Part shown: piece after piece, positions 1 through 7,024 of the stretch
Layout: every line of letters starts with the position of its first letter
How positions within the stretch are numbered: the stretch's first letter is position 1
Origin: Neisseria lactamica
GTDB taxonomy: Bacteria; Pseudomonadota; Gammaproteobacteria; Burkholderiales; Neisseriaceae
Assembly (NCBI GenBank): GCA_001067655.1
Contig: JUNU01000131.1
Coordinates: 1 to 34,582, forward strand
Reading direction: 5' to 3'
Length of the DNA: 34,582 nt
Made by a program: the position numbers and the translations under genes
Notes under the pieces: model-generated
What the model was told of the DNA's origin: nothing
The model's database searches: none
What the model saw: the letters and a program-made list of their open reading frames with translations, nothing else

Positions 1-156
1 GCCTACCTGCGCAAACACCACGGGATCACGCTCCATCACAGCACCATTTACCGCCACCTCCGCCAAGACAAAAGCAACAGCGGCACTTTGTGGCAACATC
101 TCAGAATATGCAGCAACCCCGCCGGCGCGGGAATGACGGTTCATAATGCTGATTAA
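1..156 (+). pseudogene. IS30-family transposase remnant, 5' part outside window
   Basis: The open frame enters from the left edge and ends at a TAA at 154-156. Its first 38 codons read like the helix-turn-helix and linker part of IS30-family transposases (HSTIYRHLRQDK, GTLWQHLRICS), most like the neisserial element IS1655. After LRICS, at about position 114, the similarity stops. The next bases, CCC-N8-GGGAAT (118-134), look like a dRS3-type neisserial repeat, so the catalytic DDE part is missing here. The frame then runs by chance into NPAGAGMTVHNAD and stops. This is a broken insertion sequence, not an active element. The family assignment rests on recognised motifs; how much lies to the left is unknown. 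Confidence 0.75.
115..140. repeat. dRS3-like 20-bp repeat at the IS junction
   Basis: The sequence CCC-GCCGGCGC-GGGAAT followed by GACGG matches the neisserial dRS3 pattern ATTCCC-N8-GGGAAT, except that the first three bases are AAC instead of ATT. It sits exactly where the transposase homology stops, so it probably marks the deletion or insertion junction. Confidence 0.5.
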
Positions 157-167
157 AAACCAAGCCG

Positions 168-441
168 CCCGTAGCGTGGGTTCTATCCACGAATAAACAG
201 AGATGATTGGATTCGGATGTTTGGGGAGAAGGTCGTGGGCGAAGTCCACACTACGGGTTCGGTTTGTCCCAAGTCTGTGCCTATTTGACGGAAATGTCGT
301 CTGAAAACCGGAATACTTAGTTTTCAGACGACCTTTTTGCAGGGAGAGTTTTACGGATAAGACCTCTGCGCCGTTAGAATGAACAGGATAATTGGATTCG
401 GATGTTCGGTGAAAGGTCGTGGGCAAAGCCCACGCTACGGG
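168..441. repeat. REP-like palindromes within an imperfect direct duplication
   Basis: Three copies of a small palindrome occur here: 168-191 (CCCGTAGCGTGGG...), 234-257 (CGTGGGCGAAGTCCACACTACGGG) given in part as CGTGGGC, and 418-441 (CGTGGGCAAAGCCCACGCTA). The second and third lie inside a roughly 88-bp imperfect direct duplication, 191-278 and 377-465, sharing ATTGGATTCGGATGTT and a similar tail. Further copies are at 1938-1961 and 2177-2198. The short GC-rich stem, several orientations and extragenic location are typical of REP-type repeats. No REP-associated transposase (RAYT) is in the window. Confidence 0.7.
296..338. terminator. Inverted DUS pair
   Basis: GTCGTCTGAAAA (296-307) and TTTTCAGACGAC (321-332) form a 12-bp stem followed by CTTTTTG. 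It lies between the two halves of the direct duplication and downstream of efeB (minus strand, ending 464), though 126 bases away, so its use as the efeB terminator is uncertain. Confidence 0.5.
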
Positions 442-463
442 TTGGTTTATCCTAAATCTGTGT

Positions 464-1735
464 TCACGCGCTGAGCAGGCTTTGGGCGAGGAAGCCGCCT
501 TTTTCTACACCGGGGAGGATGAAGAAATAGCCGCCGCCGAAGGGGCTGATGTATTCTTCCAGCGGTTCGCCGTTGAGCAGGTTTTGGACGAAGATGAAGC
601 CGTCGGAGAGGTTGGCTTGGTAGCAGATGAACACCAAGCCGACGTCGAGCTGACCGTTGGCGGCGAGGCCGCGGGAGTAGTTGAAGGCGCGGCGGTAGAG
701 CAGGTGTTTTTTCATGAACTCGGGGTCGCGCGGGTTGGCGAGCCTCATGTGGCTGTCTTTGGGGGTGGTTTTGCCGTCGGGGTCTTTGGCGAAGTCGGCG
801 GTATCGCCCTCTTTTTTGCCGTCCATGGGGGCGCCGCTGTATTTGCGGCGGCCGAAGATTTCGGTTTGTTCCTGCAAGGGGGTTCTGTCCCAGAATTCGA
901 CGAAGTGGCGGATGAGGCGGACGGCTTGGTAGCTGCCGTTTTTCGCCCAGGCGGGTTCGTCTTGGCTGTTGGCGGCGATGCCTGTCCAGAGGACTTGGTC
1001 GGCAATTTTGGGATCGGACACGTCGGGGTTGCCGGAGCCGTCGCGGAAGCCTAAGAGGTTGCGGGCGGCGATGGCGCCGGGTTCGGCTTTGGGCAGCCAG
1101 CCGTCTATGCTCCAGCGGATGACGGCGGTTTGGGCGGTGTTTTTGATGATGTCGCGCAGGGCGGCTTGGCAGGTTTCGGGGGTGAAGGCGCAGATTTGGA
1201 GGCTGAGGTCGCCGTCGCACCATGATTTTTGGAGGCGGTCGTTGGGGAAGTCGCGCATTTCTTGGAGGTGGCGGGGTTTTTTGTCTTTGAGTCCGAAACG
1301 GTCGTCAAAGAGGCTGCTGCCGACGCCGACGGTGATGGTGAGGCCGTCGGGGCGGAATGTTTTGCCGAGTAGGCCGCTGCCTGCGGGGGGGAGTTTTTCG
1401 TCGCCGTCTTGGTATTCGCCGCCTTGGGTGAGGAATTCGATGCGGGCGGTGAGGGTGCGGAAGAGGTTTTCGAGTTGTTTGGGGTCTTTGGCGGTTACGT
1501 CGAAGGCGCACATGATGCCGAAGAGTTGGTGCGGGGTGGTGATGCCGGCCTGGTGGGTGCCGTAGCAGGGGTAGGCTTGCGGTGAGTGTTCGTTGTGGCG
1601 GGTCTCGGCGGCGGTTTCGCCTTGTTGTTTGCCGGCAAACCAGCCTGCCGCGCCGGCTGCGCCTGCGGCGAGGACGGTTTTGAACAGGGTGCGTTTCGTC
1701 GGTTGGGTGGGTTGTGGGTTGTTGTCTTGGCTCAT
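464..1735 (-). CDS. efeB: DyP-type haem peroxidase EfeB (deferrochelatase/peroxidase)
   Basis: This 423-aa protein belongs to the dye-decolorising peroxidase family. EfeB is the exported haem peroxidase of the EfeUOB iron-uptake system and has been proposed to oxidise Fe2+ or release iron from haem. Visible motifs are the family signature GFRDG (229-233) with the catalytic Asp, the likely proximal haem His in SHMRLANPR (H329), and RRAFNYSRG near the C terminus. The N terminus reads TKRTLFK followed by an Ala/Gly-rich hydrophobic stretch, a Tat-like signal with Lys-Arg rather than Arg-Arg. It is the distal gene of a minus-strand efeU-efeO-efeB set but is separated from efeO by 544 bases holding repeats and a DUS hairpin, so it may have its own promoter. 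Confidence 0.95.
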   Translation of the reverse strand: MSQDNNPQPTQPTKRTLFKTVLAAGAAGAAGWFAGKQQGETAAETRHNEHSPQAYPCYGTHQAGITTPHQLFGIMCAFDVTAKDPKQLENLFRTLTARIEFLTQGGEYQDGDEKLPPAGSGLLGKTFRPDGLTITVGVGSSLFDDRFGLKDKKPRHLQEMRDFPNDRLQKSWCDGDLSLQICAFTPETCQAALRDIIKNTAQTAVIRWSIDGWLPKAEPGAIAARNLLGFRDGSGNPDVSDPKIADQVLWTGIAANSQDEPAWAKNGSYQAVRLIRHFVEFWDRTPLQEQTEIFGRRKYSGAPMDGKKEGDTADFAKDPDGKTTPKDSHMRLANPRDPEFMKKHLLYRRAFNYSRGLAANGQLDVGLVFICYQANLSDGFIFVQNLLNGEPLEEYISPFGGGYFFILPGVEKGGFLAQSLLSA

Positions 1736-1810
1736 AATGGAGTCCTTTGCGGGGGATTCGGGCGGCGGTATGTACGCGGGTGTTGTGTTTACAGTTGGCT
1801 GTTTTGAATG

Positions 1811-1837
1811 TTCAGACGACGTTTAAGGTCGTCTGAA
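1811..1837. repeat. Inverted DUS pair upstream of efeB
   Basis: TTCAGACGAC (1811-1820) and GTCGTCTGAA (1828-1837) form a 10-bp stem with a 7-base loop. It lies 76 bases upstream of the efeB start, in the efeO-efeB gap. Its position makes it more likely an uptake signal than an efeB terminator. Confidence 0.75.
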
Positions 1838-1894
1838 AACTTTGAATTGTCGGTCAATCCGATACACGGTAAGCAATGTACGATTCCTGAATGT

Positions 1895-2198
1895 ATTTTG
1901 GTATGGCGGCAAGGTGTGCGGCGGTTTTAGTTTTTTTCGCGGGCAAAGCCCACGCTACGGGCTGACGGCAGGGTTAGGTTGGGTTGGTAAACCTGACAAA
2001 ACGTTGGAATGAAGAGGTTTTGTTGGGTCTCGACCCAACCTACGATTACTCGACCCAACCTACGATTGCTGAATGTAGGTCGGATTCTTGAATCCGACGT
2101 TTGGTATGACGGCAAGGTGTGTCGCGGTTTGTGCTTTGTCGGATACAAGTGTCCGACCTGTACGGTTTTGGGTTTTCGTGGGCAAAGCCCACGCTACG
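1895..2198. repeat. Mosaic of REP-like palindromes between efeO and efeB
   Basis: The gap holds at least three palindrome families. The first is GGGCAAAGCCCACGCTACG at 1938-1961 and 2177-2198, shared with 168-441. The second is GTTGGGTCTCGACCCAAC at 2022-2039, with a half copy CTCGACCCAACCTACG starting at about 2049. The third is GTCGGATTCTTGAATCCGAC (2079-2098) with a degenerate partner GTCGGATACAAGTGTCCGAC (2138-2157). A stretch beginning TTTGGTATGGCGGCAAGGTG near 1899 recurs as TTTGGTATGACGGCAAGGTG near 2100, so the block also duplicated internally. No gene is seen in 1736-2279. Confidence 0.7.
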
Positions 2199-2225
2199 AC
2201 TGCGATTACTGCTGTCAGCGCTAAG

Positions 2226-2266
2226 TTTTCAGACGACCCCTTGTATCTCAAAAGGTCGTCTGAAAC
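2226..2266 (-). terminator. DUS hairpin terminator of efeO
   Basis: TTTCAGACGACC (2227-2238) and GGTCGTCTGAAA (2254-2265) form a 12-bp stem that begins about 15 bases after the efeO stop codon. In the minus direction the stem is followed by AAAACTT, so the T-run is weak. If it works it would partly uncouple efeB from efeUO. Confidence 0.65.
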
Positions 2267-2279
2267 GGGCGGGTCAAGT

Positions 2280-3452
2280 TTATTTGAGACCCAGTGTGCC
2301 GCGCAGTTGGCTCAGGTCTTCGGCAAGGGCGTTAATCGGTGCCTGAAGGGTTTTGCGGTCTTCGTCGCTGAGTTTGTCGTAGGTTTCAAAGCCGTCTTTG
2401 GTTTTGTATTTGGCGAGGATGTCGGTGACTTGTTTGAAGTTGGCATCGACTTTCTCGAGCAGGGCTTTGTTTTTCTCGGCAATCATCGGACGGAAGAGTT
2501 CGACAATTTTTTGCGCGCCTTCGATGTTGGCTTGGAAGTCGCTCAAGTCGGTGTGGCTGTAACGGTCTTCTTCGCCGCTGATTTTGCTGCCAGCAACTTC
2601 TTCAATCAACACTGCCGCGCCGCCGACAACTTTGTTCGGCGGGAAGGAGAGGGCGTCGATTTCTTTTTGCAGGGCTTCAACGTCTTTCATGAGTTTTTCG
2701 GCAATGTCTTTCACGCCGGATACGTCTTTTTTGACCCACAGGGCGTGTTCGATGCGGTGGAAGCCGGTGAAGGCCGCGTCTTCGGTTTTGTCTTTGAAGT
2801 CGTCTTCACGCGCGTCGATGGCGGGGTCGAGTTCGTTGAAGAGTTCGGCAATCGGCTCAATGCGTTCGTAGTGGGTGCGGGCGTCGGCAAACAGGGATTT
2901 GGCTTTTTCGATGTCGCCCGCTTTGACGGCGTCGGTGAAGGCTTTGGTTTTGGCAACCAGCTCTTTGGCTTCGCCTTGGACGTAAACTTTATAGTCGGCA
3001 AGCGGTTTGGCAAGTTTTTCCAAATCGGCTTCGTTGCCGGTGTCTTTAAAGCCGCTGTCGGTTACTACCAATTTGCCGCGCGGGTTGGTCAAGAGGCCGC
3101 AGGTCATTTCGTATTCGCCCGGCAGCAGGGTAACGGTCATTTTGTCGGAAAGTCCGGGGGCGATGTTTTCGCGCTCGTCGACCACCATCACGCCTTTGAG
3201 GATTTCCCATTCGAGCTTGCGACCGCTGTTGTTTTTGATGTTGAACACGACTTGTCCGCTCGGTACGGTCAGTTCCATCGGTTCGCAGGCGGTGTCGTTC
3301 ACGCCGACGTTGACGGTGCCGTCGGCATTCGCGCTTGATGCACCCGAAGCACCTGACGCGGCAGGCGCGGATTTTTCCGCTTCGGGCGGCTGACACGCGG
3401 TCAGACCCAAAGCCAGCATCACGGATAAAGCAGTTATATTGAGTTTTTTCAT
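2280..3452 (-). CDS. efeO: Iron-uptake lipoprotein EfeO (cupredoxin plus M75 imelysin-type domain)
   Basis: EfeO binds iron in the periplasm and hands it to the EfeU permease. This 390-aa protein has a lipobox, LGLTAC (Cys20), so it is predicted to be lipid-anchored rather than soluble. A low-complexity Ala/Ser/Gly linker (about 28-44) leads to a cupredoxin-like EfeO N-terminal domain (about 45-132, with Cys56 and Cys118). The M75 helical domain follows from about 145 to the end and carries the HxxE metal motif HRIE (232-235). The start at 3452 was chosen because AGAGG lies 6 bases before it; an in-frame ATG at 3470 has no such site and would spoil the signal peptide. It lies 54 bases downstream of efeU. 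Confidence 0.95.
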   Translation of the reverse strand: MKKLNITALSVMLALGLTACQPPEAEKSAPAASGASGASSANADGTVNVGVNDTACEPMELTVPSGQVVFNIKNNSGRKLEWEILKGVMVVDERENIAPGLSDKMTVTLLPGEYEMTCGLLTNPRGKLVVTDSGFKDTGNEADLEKLAKPLADYKVYVQGEAKELVAKTKAFTDAVKAGDIEKAKSLFADARTHYERIEPIAELFNELDPAIDAREDDFKDKTEDAAFTGFHRIEHALWVKKDVSGVKDIAEKLMKDVEALQKEIDALSFPPNKVVGGAAVLIEEVAGSKISGEEDRYSHTDLSDFQANIEGAQKIVELFRPMIAEKNKALLEKVDANFKQVTDILAKYKTKDGFETYDKLSDEDRKTLQAPINALAEDLSQLRGTLGLK

Positions 3453-3506
3453 TTCAAACCTCTTTGGCATGTTGATAAGAATGGGATACGGAATTTTTAA
3501 GCGCCA

Positions 3507-4343
3507 CTAATGGCTTTCAGACGACCTCTGCACCGCGGCGGGCCTGCTGCCGTGCAGAAACCAAATCATGACCGGAACCAAATACAGCAGCCACGCCAGC
3601 ACCTCGCCCTGCGTCGGGTGGTCGGTATAGCCGAAGAAGCCGCCGAGCAGCACGCCCAGCGGGCTGTCTTCATGCAGGTATTTGGAAGAATCAAACACCA
3701 CCTCTTGCAGGTGGTTCCACACGCCCGCTTCATGCAGCGCGCGCAGCGAACCGGCCACCAAACCGGCGGCCACCACAATCAAAAACGCGCCCGTCCAGCG
3801 GAAAAACTTCCCCAGATTCAGACGCATACCGCCCTGATAAATCAGCGCGCCAATGACCACTGCGGCCAGTAGCCCCAATACCGCGCCGACGGGCATAGAC
3901 CAAGTCGGACTCTGCTGAAACACCGCCAAGAGGAAAAACACACTCTCCAGCCCCTCGCGCGCCACAGCCAGAAAAGCCATGCCGACCAAAGCCCAACCTT
4001 GACCGTTGCCGCGGTTTAAGGCGGTCTGAACCGAATCCTGAAGCTGCTGCTTCATCGAACGGGCGGCTTTTTTCATCCATAAAATCATATAAGTCAGCAT
4101 CGCCACCGCCACCAAACCGATAACGCCGACCACAAATTCCTGTTCCTTCTGCGGAATCTCGCCCGTTGCCGAATGGATGCCGTATCCGATGCCCAAACAC
4201 ATCAGCGCAGCCAAAGCCACACCCAGCCACACCTTAGGCATCAGCCGCGAATGTCCCGACTGTTTCAAAAAACCCGCGACGATACCGACGATTAAAGCCG
4301 CCTCGATACCCTCGCGCAACATAATCAAAAAAGCAATCAACAT
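3507..4343 (-). CDS. efeU: FTR1-family iron permease EfeU
   Basis: This 278-aa polytopic inner-membrane protein of the FTR1/EfeU family moves iron into the cytoplasm. Both REGxE iron-binding motifs are present: REGIE at 10-14 in the first membrane helix and REGLE at 129-133. About seven hydrophobic segments are visible, the normal number. A DUS (minus strand, 3516-3527) forms the last codons and encodes RSSES before the stop. It follows the 149-aa unknown gene by 14 bases and precedes efeO, so the three are probably one transcript. Many E. coli K-12 strains have a frameshifted efeU; this copy is intact. Confidence 0.96.
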   Translation of the reverse strand: MLIAFLIMLREGIEAALIVGIVAGFLKQSGHSRLMPKVWLGVALAALMCLGIGYGIHSATGEIPQKEQEFVVGVIGLVAVAMLTYMILWMKKAARSMKQQLQDSVQTALNRGNGQGWALVGMAFLAVAREGLESVFFLLAVFQQSPTWSMPVGAVLGLLAAVVIGALIYQGGMRLNLGKFFRWTGAFLIVVAAGLVAGSLRALHEAGVWNHLQEVVFDSSKYLHEDSPLGVLLGGFFGYTDHPTQGEVLAWLLYLVPVMIWFLHGSRPAAVQRSSESH

Positions 4344-4357
4344 ATATAAAACAAACC

Positions 4358-4807
4358 TTAAAACTTAATAATATCAATATGAGGAGCAAAACCAGTCCAT
4401 TTGGTCTTCACCGCATTCGGATTCACACGCAGCATATGTTCATGAAGCCTGTCGAAACCTTCATGACCGAACCACAGGCTTCCCCTCGGGCAAAATCTAT
4501 GTCGCGCATGTTTACCGCCCGATACGCATTCTATTTCCCAAACGCTGACTTTGTTGATATGCCAACCGGTCTTCGCCAGTCTGACGACCTCTTCAAATCG
4601 GTAATGCGCTATCAAAGTCCGTCCGCGATAAACAAACACGCCCTGCGTTCCGCAATACAAAAGCTCACGGCTGAAAAACTTGTTACGGCTAAAACAAATG
4701 AGTGTGTCACCGTTCAACACCCTATCGGGCGCGGGTGCGATAGAGCGGTATAAGGCAAAAAAGAAGAAAGAGAAAAAAAGGGTTATCGGTATCAGCATGA
4801 CGGACAT
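4358..4807 (-). CDS. Uncharacterised single-pass membrane protein heading the efe operon
   Basis: I do not recognise a named family. The 149-aa protein has one N-terminal membrane helix (about residues 4-25, rich in Phe and Leu) and a basic soluble part with five Cys. The middle, GVFVYRGRTLIAHYRFEEV followed by alternating short strands, resembles the strand pattern of bacterial PH-like domains, but this is weak. GAGAGG lies 6 bases upstream of ATG 4807, which supports translation. It is the first gene behind the Fur-box-like promoter and ends 14 bases before efeU, so it is likely co-transcribed with the iron permease. A role in iron uptake is inferred from position only. Confidence 0.7.
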   Translation of the reverse strand: MSVMLIPITLFFSFFFFALYRSIAPAPDRVLNGDTLICFSRNKFFSRELLYCGTQGVFVYRGRTLIAHYRFEEVVRLAKTGWHINKVSVWEIECVSGGKHARHRFCPRGSLWFGHEGFDRLHEHMLRVNPNAVKTKWTGFAPHIDIIKF

Positions 4808-4989
4808 GACAAACCTCTCTAAAAATTCAGACGACCCCGGTTAGACAGGGCAGTAGAAATTTTGTTTGAAAATATCGGGTTTGAAATACTGTCTGATACG
4901 CCAAAAATATCTATTGGATATTTGATTCCGCCGTCTCTTTATCCCAAGTCTGACAAAGTACCGCCATCTGCCTGTCTTAAAAGTAAGAG

Positions 4990-5017
4990 TTTATAAACGG
5001 AGTCGCACAAATGCAAA
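4990..5017 (-). promoter_or_regulatory. Predicted promoter of the efe operon
   Basis: Reading the minus strand, TTTGCA (5017-5012) is followed after 16 bases by TATAAA (4995-4990). Transcription would begin near 4983 and leave a leader of about 175 bases before the 149-aa gene. The -35 box overlaps the palindrome at 5015-5032. This is a match to the sigma-70 consensus only. Confidence 0.5.
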
Positions 5018-5032
5018 TAATTTTTATTATTT
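5015..5032. promoter_or_regulatory. Fur-box-like palindrome over the efe promoter
   Basis: AAATAAT-TTTT-ATTATTT is a perfect 7-4-7 inverted repeat. About 12 of 19 bases of the surrounding window fit GATAATGATAATCATTATC. It covers the predicted -35 element of the efe promoter, the position expected for a Fur repressor, and the genes below are iron transporters. AT-rich palindromes can arise by chance, so this is a good candidate rather than proof. Confidence 0.55.
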
Positions 5033-5170
5033 CATCAGTAAACTGGTATTTAAGCAAGCCAAAAAGTAACGGAAAAATTTACCGTAAAGTAAGGCGAATC
5101 AACGTTATAGCGATTTCCTAGAGACGCTGTTTATCCGCATAGAAATATAAGCACACCAACAAGCCAAACA

Positions 5171-5217
5171 AAAAGGTCGTCTGAAAACCCTCGTTTCAGG
5201 TTTTCAGACGACCTTTT
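5171..5217. terminator. DUS hairpin terminator of the fadL-like gene
   Basis: A perfect 19-bp stem, 5171-5189 with 5199-5217, contains two inverted AGGTCGTCTGAA uptake sequences and a 9-base loop. It starts 20 bases after the stop of the fadL-like gene. A/T runs on both sides let it act in either direction. Confidence 0.85.
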
Positions 5218-5236
5218 GATGTCGGCGCAAAACGGT

Positions 5237-6649
5237 TTACTTGAATTTGTAAGTGTATTGCAATCCAACGATGTTGGCGTGGTTTTTAAAGCGCGCGTCG
5301 GATGCGCCTTTGCTGTCCACATCGTTGCCGGTGGCGCGGTCGGTGTGGTAGCGGGTGTCGTTGATGTGGATGTGGCTGTAAGCGGCATCGAGGACGTGGT
5401 TTTTGCCGATATGGTATTTCGCACCGAGCGAGAACCAGATGCGGTTGCCGTCGGGCAGGCTGTTCATGCGGTAGCCGGCGTTTTTGACGGGCGAGCGGTC
5501 AAAGGCGACACCTGCACGCAGTTGCAGCGGATCGGTCACTTGGTAAGAACCGCCGAGCGCGACTTTGTAAGTGTTGCGCCAGTTGGGGGTAATGACGGTG
5601 CGGTCGGATTTGCCGTTAACGACGTTTTTGGTGTTTTCAAAAACCAGTTCCGCTTTGTTGAAACGGCTGTGGCGCGTCCAAGTCACATCGCCGAACAGGT
5701 TGAATTTGTCGGTGGCTTTGTACATGCCGTGAACGGACAAGGATTCGGGCGTGACGATTTTGACGCTTGCTTTTTCACGCGGAACGTAGCCGCGGGCGGC
5801 AAGCGCGCCCAAATCCCAAGCGCGGCGGGCGTATGCGCCATCGGCTTCCCATTCCGCCGAGCCTTTGAGGGTGTGGGTTACTTTGGAGCGGTAGTTCACG
5901 CCGACCCGTGCGCGGTCATTGATGTCCCACATCCAAGCGAGTTGATAGCCGAAGCCCCAGTCGTGACCTTTTACTTCGGCGTGTCCGTCAGATTTGCCTT
6001 GCGCGCTGACGGAGACAGGGCGGCCGGCGGCGCGTGAGGCAAGGCCGCTGGCGAGTTGGCTGATGGAGCCGGAGGCATCCCAGTCGGAATATTTGCGCAA
6101 TTCGGCTTTGGAATATTGGGCGATCAGGCCTGCACCGAAAGCATGGTTTTCATTGGCTTTCCAAGCGACGACCGGTTCGATGTCGATGCTGGTAAGGCTG
6201 AGTTTGTTGATGTTGTGGCGCAGTACGGAATCTTTTTCGTATTCGGTGGCAGAGCCGAAGGGGACGTAAACGCCCAAGCCCAAAGTCACATCGTCATTGA
6301 CTTTGTATGCGCCGTAGAGATGTGGGGCGACGGTGGTTTTGGTGATTTTGCCGCTTTTCGAGCCGGAAACATCGCCGCCTTGATAGTATTGTGCGGAATC
6401 GGCTTCGTAGCGGATGCTGGGCATGACGATATTGGCGTTGACGGAAACTTGGCTGCTGTCGAGTTTGGACAGGCCGGCAGGGTTGTAGAAGATGGTCGAT
6501 GCGTCGGCGGCTTCCGCGCCGGAAGAGTTGGCGGTGCCTTGCGCGTTGACCGACTGCGTACCAAAGTGGTAGCCCGAAGCGTGGACTGAGCCGGAGAAGA
6601 AGACTGCGCTGAGTAAGATTACGGTTTGTTTGATGGGTGAGTGTGTCAT
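5237..6649 (-). CDS. FadL/OmpP1-family outer-membrane transporter
   Basis: This 470-aa beta-barrel protein belongs to the FadL/TodX/OmpP1 family, which carries long-chain fatty acids and other hydrophobic compounds across the outer membrane. The signal peptide ends at VHA-SG (cleavage after about residue 24). The mature N terminus has the plug-type sequence GTQSVNAQGTANSSGAEAAD and the family motif NPAGLS (56-61). The rest is an alternating pattern of aromatic barrel strands, ending ...LQYTYKFK. The start at 6649 gives a proper signal peptide; the open frame extends 60 codons further up but without one. It is a single-gene unit with its own hairpin terminator. The substrate is not determined. 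Confidence 0.9.
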   Translation of the reverse strand: MTHSPIKQTVILLSAVFFSGSVHASGYHFGTQSVNAQGTANSSGAEAADASTIFYNPAGLSKLDSSQVSVNANIVMPSIRYEADSAQYYQGGDVSGSKSGKITKTTVAPHLYGAYKVNDDVTLGLGVYVPFGSATEYEKDSVLRHNINKLSLTSIDIEPVVAWKANENHAFGAGLIAQYSKAELRKYSDWDASGSISQLASGLASRAAGRPVSVSAQGKSDGHAEVKGHDWGFGYQLAWMWDINDRARVGVNYRSKVTHTLKGSAEWEADGAYARRAWDLGALAARGYVPREKASVKIVTPESLSVHGMYKATDKFNLFGDVTWTRHSRFNKAELVFENTKNVVNGKSDRTVITPNWRNTYKVALGGSYQVTDPLQLRAGVAFDRSPVKNAGYRMNSLPDGNRIWFSLGAKYHIGKNHVLDAAYSHIHINDTRYHTDRATGNDVDSKGASDARFKNHANIVGLQYTYKFK

Positions 6650-7024
6650 TTTCTTATACCTGCGGACAAATAATAAAGAGGTCGTCTGAAACAAACGCCT
6701 CCGTATCGGGAGCGGGCTGACGGTTTGGAATCGGTATTTTGAATAGAAACGATGGGCTTCAAGGCGAAAAATGCAGCAAATGACTGGCTGACATGAATCT
6801 TGGGCTGAAGGGCAACAGTTTTCAATCAAAGTACAGTTGTTTCCAGATAGTCATTCCGTTTGATTAGTGTAGGTGCTCGATTCTATACCACGTTATCGCT
6901 TTTGCCTAATATTTTTGGCTTCTTTCAGAAAAACTTGCATGTTGCGCAGATAGTAGGGGGCGGGACTGTGGTAAAGATGTCATGGTGGGATTGTTTGATA
7001 GCTTGGTTCGCCTCTATTAGAGCT
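6650..7024. other. Upstream region of the fadL-like gene, no gene seen
   Basis: No credible gene is seen. A single DUS lies at 6681-6690. On the minus strand, GTGGTATAGA at about 6891-6882 is an extended -10 box like those before rplC and rpsM. The -35 (TTAGGC, 16 bases upstream) is weak. If used, it would give the fadL-like gene a leader of about 230 bases. Confidence 0.4.

Noticed and set aside
447..1223. A 258-codon minus-strand frame overlapping efeB in another phase
   Set aside because: It is Arg/Pro/His-rich low-complexity sequence, typical of an out-of-phase reading of a GC-rich gene.
168..2198. Possible CRISPR array from repeated palindromes
   Set aside because: Spacing is irregular, copies are imperfect and in different orientations, and no cas gene is present. 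They fit REP-like repeats better.
2088..3338. A 416-codon open frame on the plus strand opposite efeO
   Set aside because: Its sequence is a Phe/Val/Gly-rich mirror of the efeO coding strand. efeO has a lipobox, HxxE motif and ribosome-binding site, so the plus-strand frame is a shadow.
3452..3470. Upstream ATG at 3470 as the efeO start
   Set aside because: It would add MPKRFE before the lipoprotein signal and has no ribosome-binding site; the ATG at 3452 has AGAGG at 6 bases.
4379..4753. A 124-codon plus-strand frame opposite the 149-aa gene
   Set aside because: The minus-strand gene has a strong GAGAGG site, a membrane helix and an operon position; the plus frame has none of these.
5216..6589. 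Long plus-strand open frames opposite the fadL-like gene
   Set aside because: GC-rich third positions keep the opposite strand open. The minus-strand protein has a signal peptide and family motifs.
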